NCBI GenBank assembly: GCA_029907715.1
Contig: JARYLI010000011.1
Coordinates: 1 to 54,657, forward strand
Direction: 5' to 3'
Source: Methanothrix sp.
Lineage (GTDB): Archaea > Halobacteriota > Methanosarcinia > Methanotrichales > Methanotrichaceae
Length of the DNA: 54,657 bases
Shown here: positions 47,767-54,657 of the stretch, in pieces
Numbering within the stretch: position 1 is the first letter of the stretch
Layout of the letters: every line of letters begins with the position of its first letter
Position numbers and translations under genes: made by a program
Notes under the pieces: model-generated
What the model was told of the DNA's origin: nothing
Databases searched by the model: none
The model's input: the letters and a program-made list of their open reading frames with translations, nothing else

Positions 47767-48273
47767 ATGAGTGCAAAGCTCACACGTGACCTTATTGTGC
47801 TGGGTTCGCAGTTCCGGAAGACCGTACACGTGCAGGCGTATGATGCTGATGTCGACGTGCGTCCCCTGAAGACGAGGGAGCTGGCGCAGATAGTCAGCGC
47901 GCTTGGGTACACGATAGACGAAGCCATGGGAGAGCTGGTGACTGCGAACATATCGTCCGATTCCGTCGACAGGCTCAGAAACGGGGTCGTCGACGAGACC
48001 GTCGCCCGGATGGTGACCAGGGGCGCTCTGTCCGAGAAGTTCATGAGATACATGATCGAGATGTGCCGGTACGGGATCGTGGACGACGATGTGAGAGCCG
48101 CCGTCGACGATCTCATCGGGCTCGCTGCTGTCGAGATCGGCGCGGCGATAATGTCCTTGACGTTCGTCCCGCAGGAGCACATTCTTGATTTTTTCAGAGC
48201 TATGAAGGACTCCACTGGGCAGCAGTCCACGCCGCAGGATACAGGTTCTGTGGTGGAAACGTCGACGAGCTGA
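47767..48273 (+). CDS. Tail assembly chaperone, short form
   Basis: 168 residues, GGTGGTG RBS. Helical protein (LKTRELAQIVSALGYTIDEA, VRAAVDDLIGLAAVEIGAAI) in the position of the tail assembly chaperone, just before the tape measure gene. It coats the tape measure during tail building. The slippery heptamer at 48189-48195 lies at codons 142-143 and leads to the long form. Confidence 0.7.
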   Translation: MSAKLTRDLIVLGSQFRKTVHVQAYDADVDVRPLKTRELAQIVSALGYTIDEAMGELVTANISSDSVDRLRNGVVDETVARMVTRGALSEKFMRYMIEMCRYGIVDDDVRAAVDDLIGLAAVEIGAAIMSLTFVPQEHILDFFRAMKDSTGQQSTPQDTGSVVETSTS

Positions 48274-48536
48274 CGCCCGCTCAGATCGCCTTCGCTTCAA
48301 TGGTTGGGTTGGAAATGGCCCACGTTCACACCGGGAACATGTTCATAGATCGCAGCCGCACGCCGAGCGTGCAGGACGCCGGATGGATGGACGTAGAGAC
48401 GTATGCTAAGATGCGTGACCCTGCAGCGCTCAGGGAGTACCTGAAGAGGAAGCGCGCTGAGCAGAAAGACATGATCGAGAGCATCGAGGCTGGACTGAAG
48501 ATGCTGATGGAAGACGAAGAAGACATACTAGCGTGA
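47767..48536 (+). CDS. Tail assembly chaperone, -1 frameshift long form (join 47767..48194, 48194..48536)
   Basis: Slippage by -1 on T TTT TTC at 48189-48195 joins the first 143 codons to a frame open from 48189 to 48536, adding about 113 residues (HWAAVHAAGYRFCGG, DELTPAQIAFASMVGLEM, and on to EDEEDILA). The extension is acidic and helical and would bind the tape measure, as in phage lambda G/GT. An independent start at the ATG 48300 has no RBS, and coding sense continues upstream of it (DELTPAQIAFAS), which favours the frameshift. Product about 256 residues. Confidence 0.7.
48189..48195 (+). promoter_or_regulatory. Programmed -1 frameshift heptamer T TTT TTC
   Basis: In register with the short-form frame (codons ttt ttc at 48190-48195). 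A small stem-loop GGACT (48207-48211)/AGTCC (48224-48228) with inner CTG/CAG lies about 11 bases downstream and could stimulate slippage. Confidence 0.7.
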
Positions 48537-48540
48537 TGGT

Positions 48541-51500
48541 ATGGACGCAGTCAGATCTCTGGTACTGAGACTGGTTCTTGAGAACCAGCAGGTGATCCAG
48601 AAAGTTCAGGATCTGAAGAGACAGGTAGCCGAGCTCAGTGGGAAAACAGTAGCTGCGAGCCTGAACCTCCAGACATCTGGTGCTGTGGCCAGCGCTAACA
48701 GCTTCGCAGAAGCAGTTTCTGGCGCGATCGAGTCGGTGGACGATGCTTCTGATGCAGCGTCTGAGACTATAGAGCAGATGTCCAGCACGGCTGTGGTCGC
48801 AGCGTCCAGCATAAGCAGCGCCATGCAGGGAACGGCTGCTGCTATGGAAAACGTGCAGAGTGCCGCGACCAGTGCGATCGAAGCTGTATCATCTACCACC
48901 AGCCAGGCGGCTGGCGCCGTCTCCAGCGCTACCAATTCGATGACTTCTGCACAGACCAAGGCAGCGACTGCAATATCCTCGACAATGTCCAGTATAAGCA
49001 CGATGCAGACCCGTATATCGTCGATTGGAGCCACGATGCTGGGTGCAGTCTCACGGACTGGCAGTGCGTTCGATGTCGTACACAGTGCCGTTGGGAGGGT
49101 GCAGTCCGCGTTCGGGCAGCTAGGACATGCGATATCTACATCGATGACTACCGGCATCCAGAAGATAGGGCAGCTTGGAAAGAACCTGAAAGATATAGAT
49201 TCTGACATAAGCACGATCCTTGGAACACTGGGCGGTTCAGCAGCCATCTGGGGTGCAGCGCAGGCGTTCGATTCGCTTGAGACCACATTAGGGGCGATCG
49301 CGACGATGCGTGGGCCGGAAGTAGCGGATGCAGTAAGAGAATGGGCAAGCGAAGCTGACAAAATAGCAGGTGCGACTGCAGAAGGTCGCGCGGTAGCATT
49401 CTCTGATGTTATCCGCAGGTCAAAAAGTATCACAGCCGAGCAGGCGAAAAGCTTGGTCGAGATCCTGGAGAAAGAGTCGATACGAGAAACAGGGGCCGCT
49501 GATGCTGGATATGCAGTCGCGCAGGCGATATTCGAGGGCAGGAAGGAGATGATAAAGAACATCCTGCCTGGGCTTGGTCAGATCGTAGATCTCGAAAGAC
49601 TGCGTGAAAAAGCGGCTCAGATGGCGGAAAGGCCGTATTACAAGCGTCGCGGGATGTCTGAAGATGAAATCTACGGGATGCTGATCACCGAAGAGCTTCA
49701 GAGAGCATATCAGACAAAGGAGCTGCCGGGAGGAGGCACGCTCGCAGAGTTCAAGCCTGAAGTGTCCGGGTTCGCGAAGCTCAACGAAGTGCTCCGGGAG
49801 ATAGCGAAGACGCTAGGCGAGGGGCTTATGCCATATATCAACTTGTTCATTGGAGCAATGGCAGCGCTCTCGTGGGTGCTGGAGAACATACCCGGAGCGA
49901 AGGAGTTCGCCGCGCTCGCTCTGATACTGCTCACCGTCCTGTCGGGCATCGCTGCAGTGGCGGCAGCCGCTATGGCGATGACAGGGGTGCTTGGAGCGCT
50001 GGGGATCACGACCGAGACCGTCGCCGGAGCGTTTGGAGTGCTGCGCGGGGCGATGACCGCGCTAGCAGCTCATCCGCTGCTGCTGGCTCTGATGGCAATC
50101 GCTGTCGTGCTGTACATGGTGGAGCAGCGCACGCATATCCTCAGCAGGGCGTTCAACGCGCTGAAGAACGCGCTGGGAGGCCTGAACCTGTCCGGAGGCG
50201 GGGTGCTGACGCTGGCGCTGACCCCGATCGGCATGGCGTTCACTGCGATCTCGAAGATCATCGAGTTCGTCAAGCAGCTCCTCTCGCACAGCGAGCTCGG
50301 GGTCGCCTTTATCGAGCTTATAAATAGCTGGATCGAGGCGATCTACAACCTGCTCCGACCGTGGGCGGAGTGGTTGCGCGGGCTGTTCATAAAGTTCACA
50401 TCGTTCTGGGAGTGGGTCGTATCGCTTCCCGATAAGATCGTGAACGGGATCGTGAACGGCCTGAAGTCGATCCTGGGGCTCGGAGGGGACACAGAGCGCC
50501 GTAAGTCGGTGTACGAGACCGCACGCAGCGAGCTTGAGCAGCGCTTCGGGGAGGAGATGAAGCGCACTGCCAAATCGAAAGAAGAGTACCAGCGCGGGCT
50601 TGACTGGCTGGCGGGCTACGCTGTCGGAGCTCCTGTCGGGGCCGAGAACCGACCAGCACACATCACAGACACGCATCTCAACGAAGCCCGCAGGATCGGT
50701 GGGCGGCTTGGGGTCACAGAGTTCGACCGCAAGGCAGTCGAAGAAGCGTTCGGGAACCTGCTGAAGGACTATGGCGACGTGTATGGCACCGACCTGCTCA
50801 GAGCTGCATACCTGCAGGAGTTCTTTGGAATAACTCCCTCAGCAGAGCTTGCTCAGCAGATCTCGCCGGAGCTGATCAAGATCATCAAGAATTACGCGCC
50901 GCCGAAGATGACGCTGCCACCGAGCGAGGTGCCGAAGAGTGGCGCGGTGAACGCGCCTGAGGGCACGCCCGAACCGATCCAGCAGCCGCTGACTGGGGCG
51001 ATGAACCAGGCGCAGCAAGCCGCTGAGGGCAACTATGGCGCGGGAGTCACAGCGCAGGTGAACCCGCTAGCCGCGCTGGGAGCAGCGAAAGATACGCTGG
51101 GAGCGATGGTCGGAGGGCTATGGGGCGGCGGGATGACCGTCACGATAGGGAGCAAGCAGTACCGCATAGGCGGAGGGGGCGTGCAGTCCGCTGAACCAGC
51201 CGCAGCTAGTGAGGGCAGCGTGCAGTCCGCAGAACAAACCGCCGGTGGTGGCACAGCTCCTAAACCCGCTGAGAACGCCGTACCTGCGATGCAGACAGGA
51301 GGGATCATCACCGAGACAGGCCTCGTGCTCGCTCACAGAGGCGAGGAGATCGTGCCCGCTGAAGTCGTGAGGGAGTCGACTTCGCTTGAGCGGATTCTTG
51401 AGAAGCAGAGCGAGACAGCCAGCGCGCTCTCCAGCGTGAGCGGGATCGAGATCAACGGGCCGTTGATCGGTGAGGCGCGTATAGACAGCGACTACGATAT

Positions 51501-51588
51501 CGAAGACCTGGCGGACAAGCTGTTCCGCGCGCTCAGATCGCGGCTTGAGGAACTGATGATGAGAAACATAGGCCATTACAGGGGGTGA
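48541..51588 (+). CDS. Tail tape measure protein
   Basis: 1015 residues, largest protein of the tail core after the adhesin. N-terminal 200 residues are Ser/Ala/Thr-rich coiled coil (VVAASSISSAMQGTAAAMEN); about residues 440-560 contain hydrophobic helices (FAALALILLTVLSGIAAVAA, PLLLALMAIAVVLYMV); the C-terminus carries MQTGGIITETGLVLAHRGEE, the GGIV-LVGERGPE-like motif common at tape measure ends. Its length sets tail length, and the hydrophobic part may form the membrane channel. Confidence 0.88.
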   Translation: MDAVRSLVLRLVLENQQVIQKVQDLKRQVAELSGKTVAASLNLQTSGAVASANSFAEAVSGAIESVDDASDAASETIEQMSSTAVVAASSISSAMQGTAAAMENVQSAATSAIEAVSSTTSQAAGAVSSATNSMTSAQTKAATAISSTMSSISTMQTRISSIGATMLGAVSRTGSAFDVVHSAVGRVQSAFGQLGHAISTSMTTGIQKIGQLGKNLKDIDSDISTILGTLGGSAAIWGAAQAFDSLETTLGAIATMRGPEVADAVREWASEADKIAGATAEGRAVAFSDVIRRSKSITAEQAKSLVEILEKESIRETGAADAGYAVAQAIFEGRKEMIKNILPGLGQIVDLERLREKAAQMAERPYYKRRGMSEDEIYGMLITEELQRAYQTKELPGGGTLAEFKPEVSGFAKLNEVLREIAKTLGEGLMPYINLFIGAMAALSWVLENIPGAKEFAALALILLTVLSGIAAVAAAAMAMTGVLGALGITTETVAGAFGVLRGAMTALAAHPLLLALMAIAVVLYMVEQRTHILSRAFNALKNALGGLNLSGGGVLTLALTPIGMAFTAISKIIEFVKQLLSHSELGVAFIELINSWIEAIYNLLRPWAEWLRGLFIKFTSFWEWVVSLPDKIVNGIVNGLKSILGLGGDTERRKSVYETARSELEQRFGEEMKRTAKSKEEYQRGLDWLAGYAVGAPVGAENRPAHITDTHLNEARRIGGRLGVTEFDRKAVEEAFGNLLKDYGDVYGTDLLRAAYLQEFFGITPSAELAQQISPELIKIIKNYAPPKMTLPPSEVPKSGAVNAPEGTPEPIQQPLTGAMNQAQQAAEGNYGAGVTAQVNPLAALGAAKDTLGAMVGGLWGGGMTVTIGSKQYRIGGGGVQSAEPAAASEGSVQSAEQTAGGGTAPKPAENAVPAMQTGGIITETGLVLAHRGEEIVPAEVVRESTSLERILEKQSETASALSSVSGIEINGPLIGEARIDSDYDIEDLADKLFRALRSRLEELMMRNIGHYRG

Positions 51589-51594
51589 GCTCTG

Positions 51595-52005
51595 GTGGTA
51601 GATATAATAATAAAAGAATCACCCGATGAAGCGCCGTTCCAGGTCAAGATAGGGAGCCTGGAGCTGGGAAAGTTTGACCCGGAGAATCCAGACCGCAGCC
51701 GCCCGAACCCGGTGCGGATCAAGTGGTCTCAGGAGAACAACGTGAAAGAGCACGATTGCCCTGGGACGCGCCCGAAGACGCAGTGCCTGAACGACTACGG
51801 GCTGTGGACGCTGACGATAGAGTTCGTGACGCTGCAGCGGGATCTGCTCGAAGCCGTCCGCGTCATGCGCGGCGGGCCGCACGTAGTGAAGACGTACTTC
51901 CAGACCCTGTGCATGTACCTGGTCGGGAAGGACGTGACCCAGGAGGGTGGTACCAAGGACGCGAAGCAGAGAGTCACGCTCCGATTCCGGGAGGCGAACG
52001 ACTGA
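51595..52005 (+). CDS. Baseplate/tail assembly protein
   Basis: 136 residues from a GTG after GGGGGTGA. Beta-rich (PDEAPFQVKIGSLELGKFD, LWTLTIEFVTLQRDLLEAV, QRVTLRFREAND). Position between tape measure and hub corresponds to a baseplate connector such as the LysM/gp53-type protein of other myoviruses, but no motif decides. Stop overlaps the next ATG (TGATG). Confidence 0.5.
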   Translation: MVDIIIKESPDEAPFQVKIGSLELGKFDPENPDRSRPNPVRIKWSQENNVKEHDCPGTRPKTQCLNDYGLWTLTIEFVTLQRDLLEAVRVMRGGPHVVKTYFQTLCMYLVGKDVTQEGGTKDAKQRVTLRFREAND

Positions 52006-53201
52006 TGATAAAGCCGCACCTTGAGATCGCGGGCTGGGACGTGTCAGAATACGTGAAGTCGATCCGCGCCGAGCTATGCTCTGATGTCCCGTCGGAGGCG
52101 AACAAGATAGACATAGAGCTCGTGAACTGCCGGCAGCAGTTCTACGGGGCGTTCGTGCCCGAGGACCCGATATCGTGCAGCGTGACGGTCACGAAAGACA
52201 AATGTGTGACAGTAGAGACGCGCGAGTGGAAGTGGTTCGAGGGGCACGTGCAGAAGGTCTCTGTGCACGAAGACATATGCAAGATCGAGGCGTCTGGAAC
52301 GCACGGTGGTTTTTCCGGGAACCTGAAGAAGACGTATCAGTACTCGGCGGAGGAGCTGAACGTCTATAGAATCGTGAACGACCTGCTGAACGACTACGGG
52401 TGGACTGGTGGCAGGGTGATCGATACAGCAGTGAAGCACATCCCGAAGAACGGGATGAAGTTCGAGGCGGGCAGCGACTACTTCAATGCGTTCAACCGTC
52501 TGCAGGATCTCACTGGTGCGATATATTTTGTGGACGAAGATAATACATTCTATTTTATAGATCCGAACAAGGCTGCTCGCCATGCGATCAACCTCGACGG
52601 GTATCTCCTGAGGGGAACGCAGGACGCGAACATCATAGGATACCGCAACGTGATCACCGTGATAGGGAGCTCGCCGCACGACCCGATCACCGATCCGGAT
52701 GGGGCGGCGATACCGTCGCAGTCGCCGACGCATCGCTATATGAAGGTCGGGACGAAAGAAGAGCTCGAAGAGAACGGCGTGCTGTACGCCCCGCCCGTCT
52801 ACCTGATCGGGGCGAACGCAGCTAGGTGCAAGCAGGTTGCAGAGAACCTGTACATATACTACCAGGACAGGGAGGATGTCTGCAAACCCACGGTGGTGAG
52901 CATGATCCCGCCCGTGGCTTCTGTGGTCTCGTACACGCCAGCGAACCGCTACGGGATTCCTGGAGCTGACTGCATTGAGCACACGCGGTACGGGCCGAGC
53001 ATGAAGATAGTCGGGATCGTAGTGAAGGCTGTGACCACGCTCGACTCCTCCGGGCTGGTCTCTGAACTCGAAGTCGATACGCATTCACTGAGCTCATCAT
53101 ATGTCGAGATCGATAAGGTCGCCCCTGACCAGGTGGTGGAGCTGAGCGACGAAGACCTTGAGCGACTGAACGAAGCGCTGACGAGTCCGGGTGGTGAATG
53201 A
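52005..53201 (+). CDS. Baseplate hub protein (gpD/gp27-like)
   Basis: 398 residues from the ATG overlapping the upstream stop. Hub signature: MIKPHLEIAGWDVSEYVKSI and FEGHVQKVSVHEDICKIEAS, then YRIVNDLLNDYGWTGG and the FNAFNRLQDLTGAIYFVDED segment, which is the well-known late-control-D pattern. The C-terminus is helical and acidic. Forms the central trimer above the spike. Confidence 0.8.
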   Translation: MIKPHLEIAGWDVSEYVKSIRAELCSDVPSEANKIDIELVNCRQQFYGAFVPEDPISCSVTVTKDKCVTVETREWKWFEGHVQKVSVHEDICKIEASGTHGGFSGNLKKTYQYSAEELNVYRIVNDLLNDYGWTGGRVIDTAVKHIPKNGMKFEAGSDYFNAFNRLQDLTGAIYFVDEDNTFYFIDPNKAARHAINLDGYLLRGTQDANIIGYRNVITVIGSSPHDPITDPDGAAIPSQSPTHRYMKVGTKEELEENGVLYAPPVYLIGANAARCKQVAENLYIYYQDREDVCKPTVVSMIPPVASVVSYTPANRYGIPGADCIEHTRYGPSMKIVGIVVKAVTTLDSSGLVSELEVDTHSLSSSYVEIDKVAPDQVVELSDEDLERLNEALTSPGGE

Positions 53202-54349
53202 TGAACGTCCGCAACAGAACGTATGACAACGCAGCCAGAAACGATGCATCTGACATTGGAAGACTGCACGTCTACCAGGTGCTCGATGTGGAGCCGCACG
53301 TCGAACCGTATCCGGCGGACAAGAAGTGGAACTACGTGACGATGCTCCTGAAGCACCGCATCCCGGCGCTGAAGCCGCAGGACGAGTACATAGTGAGAAA
53401 GAGGGTGCTCTGCCTGCAACGATACAGCGGGAAGTACCAGGGGGAGGTGTGGACACCGCGCATCGGTGACATGATCCTGGTCGCACATCCCTACGACGAT
53501 ATGCCTATAGTCCTGGGCACGATCCCGAACCTGGAGCAGGAGCCGCTGTGCCGCCCGAACTCGACACGGTACTGCTACGACTACGTGCACAAAAGAGCGC
53601 AGTGGGAGCCGCCGGAGAGGACTGCTGGAGACCTGCCTGATTTCACGTGGTTCCCCGATCCGAAGCTGCCAGACTGTCATAAATGGTGGCACGACTCGCT
53701 CGACGAGGTATGGTGCTACGAGTGCCCGCTTGGGCACCAGACGCCGGACTGCAGCAAATGCGACAACATAGACAAAATCCAGGGATGTACGTACCTGAAG
53801 TACTTCGGCAGGAATACCTTCTCGAAGCTGGAACCGAAATACAGAGTGAAGTTCCACCACCGCTGCGGGTCGATGTTCTGGTTCGATGACGACGGTCTCA
53901 TACAGCTTGAGAACCGCGTGCGCGAAGATCCGCGCTCGCACATGGTGTTCTGGCAGAACGGCGATATAGAGCTGCACACCAGCCCGTATGACCACATCGG
54001 AGCGCGGGCGATACTGCGAGGGCACTACAGTCAGCGCGTTGGAGAGGTTGTCATTGAGAACCTTGAGATCCCGAACTGCTACATCCGGATATGGCCGCAC
54101 GGGATGATCGAGCTCAGGCATGGCGAGACTGCGATCGAAGTTCATAAAGACGGCGTGGTTATAAAGGGCGGGCTGTCCGTGACTGGAAACCTGAGTGTGT
54201 CAGGCAGCGGGAGCGTGTCCGGAGCGTTTAGCCATGGCGACGGCCCGTGCTGCGGGCTTGGAGCTGAGGGGTGGTGCGGGAGCGTGTCCGGAGCGTTTAG
54301 CCATGGCGACGGCCCGTGCTGCGGGCTTGGAGCTGAGGGGTGGTTGTAG
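53198..54349 (+). CDS. Baseplate spike protein (gpV/VgrG-like) with duplicated Cys-rich tip
   Basis: 383 residues, ATGA overlap. Residues about 10-110 form an OB-fold-like domain (TPRIGDMILVAHPYDDMPIV); about 160-200 is Cys-rich (WCYECPLGHQTPDCSKCDN), probably zinc-binding; about 230-340 a beta-helix shaft (MVFWQNGDIELHTSPYDHIG, AIEVHKDGVVIKGG). The end has two identical 23-residue units (SVSGAFSHGDGPCCGLGAEG), likely a metal-binding apex. Punctures the host envelope on contraction. Confidence 0.75.
   Translation: MMNVRNRTYDNAARNDASDIGRLHVYQVLDVEPHVEPYPADKKWNYVTMLLKHRIPALKPQDEYIVRKRVLCLQRYSGKYQGEVWTPRIGDMILVAHPYDDMPIVLGTIPNLEQEPLCRPNSTRYCYDYVHKRAQWEPPERTAGDLPDFTWFPDPKLPDCHKWWHDSLDEVWCYECPLGHQTPDCSKCDNIDKIQGCTYLKYFGRNTFSKLEPKYRVKFHHRCGSMFWFDDDGLIQLENRVREDPRSHMVFWQNGDIELHTSPYDHIGARAILRGHYSQRVGEVVIENLEIPNCYIRIWPHGMIELRHGETAIEVHKDGVVIKGGLSVTGNLSVSGSGSVSGAFSHGDGPCCGLGAEGWCGSVSGAFSHGDGPCCGLGAEGWL
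54207..54344 (+). repeat. Perfect 69-bp tandem duplication at the spike tip
   Basis: 54207-54275 is repeated exactly at 54276-54344, in frame (23 codons). The second unit runs into the stop codon. Absence of any difference between copies implies a very recent event or an assembly artefact. Confidence 0.95.
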
Positions 54350-54377
54350 AAGTCAGAATCAGGTGGTAGAGAGTAGC

Positions 54378-54657
54378 ATGGCGCAAGCTCCGGTCTTCGG
54401 GCCTGGAGAGGAGGTCACAGAGATGGCGTATGGATGCCTTGTAACGAACGGAAGAATCTTCGAGACGGGCGAGTGCAGATGCCACGGCGCGCTCGATATC
54501 GCTCTGAACTCCAGCGGAGCGATGCAGATCACCGCTGATCCCTCGGAATGCGTTCGCCAGCGCATCCTGATGTGGCTGGCGACGAAGAAGGGCGAGCGAT
54601 ATGACCCGCGCCTGGGATGCTGCCTGCACAGCTACCTGCACAAACCGATCACAAAAC
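54378..54657 (+). CDS. gp25/gpW-like baseplate wedge protein, N-terminal part
   Basis: 93 complete codons to the right edge of the window; RBS AGGTGGT. The gp25 pattern is clear: ALDIALNSSGAMQITADPSE, QRILMWLATKKGERYDPRLG, then LHSYLHKPITK. This corresponds to the acyl-like N-terminal start and central fold of T4 gp25-type wedge subunits. The missing C-terminal helix is at bases 1-94 of the window, offset by a single base. Directly follows the spike gene, as usual. Confidence 0.85.
   Translation, partial: MAQAPVFGPGEEVTEMAYGCLVTNGRIFETGECRCHGALDIALNSSGAMQITADPSECVRQRILMWLATKKGERYDPRLGCCLHSYLHKPITK

Noticed and set aside
47567..47776. Minus-strand ORF over the hairpin region, with AAGGAGG before an internal ATG
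   Set aside because: The RBS-like sequence is the complement of the hairpin loop, the product has no pattern, and plus-strand promoter and hairpin explain the region better; it remains an alternative.
48300..48536. Independent gene for the second chaperone ORF
   Set aside because: No RBS before its ATG and coding sense continues upstream to the slippery heptamer; better explained as the frameshift extension.
1..54657. Integrase, transposase, tRNA or rRNA genes
   Set aside because: None seen on either strand by eye; no attachment site could be supported.

Overview
The window reads as an essentially complete genome of a tailed, contractile-tail (myovirus-type) double-stranded DNA virus of an anaerobic euryarchaeon. 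The archaeal signs are an MCM replicative helicase, a PCNA-type sliding-clamp domain fused to a thymidylate synthase, many TATA-box promoters of the form TATATATAC (several placed so that the mRNA would be leaderless), and ribosome binding sites of the GAGGTGGT/GGTGGT type. Anaerobic life is suggested by an oxygen-sensitive class III ribonucleotide reductase (NrdD). The host could be a methanogen, an anaerobic methane or alkane oxidiser, or a relative; the sequence alone does not decide. The two window ends carry the two halves of one gp25-like baseplate gene, so the molecule is probably circular or circularly permuted, about 54.7 kb.

Layout. 1-3.3 kb: end of gp25, two related tail-fibre genes, baseplate J. 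3.3-6.4 kb: small membrane protein, winged-helix proteins and a ParB-like protein fused to a degenerate methyltransferase domain. 6.4-7.5 kb: AT-rich non-coding region with iterons and palindromes, the best origin candidate. 7.5-15.8 kb: MCM and a dense operon of small, mostly unknown genes (winged helices, a PD-(D/E)XK nuclease, membrane proteins). 16-23.5 kb: nucleotide and replication block with half-PCNA/ThyA fusion, intein-containing NrdD, a protein with a PIP-like tail and a second ParB-like protein. 23.6-38 kb: packaging and head (TerS, TerL, a C5 methyltransferase on the minus strand, portal, MuF/ADP-ribosyltransferase fusion, protease/scaffold, decoration, major capsid protein, connectors). 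38-54.6 kb: zinc-ribbon protein, two large adhesins, tail terminator, sheath, tube, frameshifted tail chaperone, tape measure, hub, spike and gp25. All genes but the methyltransferase lie on the plus strand.

The genes form three cooperating modules: replication and dNTP supply (MCM, clamp-ThyA, NrdD; no DNA polymerase, primase or NrdG was found, so these must come from the host), virion assembly, and host interaction (fibres, ART toxin, DNA methylation). A recurring intergenic module of hairpins, a conserved block and a TATA box precedes several gene clusters and may coordinate expression.

Most notable: the half-clamp/thymidylate synthase fusion; a canonical T TTT TTC -1 frameshift site in an archaeal virus tail chaperone; a MuF-ADP-ribosyltransferase with a candidate immunity gene; a mini-intein at the NrdD active site; a ParB/dead-methyltransferase fusion; the dispersed promoter module; and a structured leader RNA complementary to viral ribosome binding sites. 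All family calls are from reading motifs by eye; no database search was possible.
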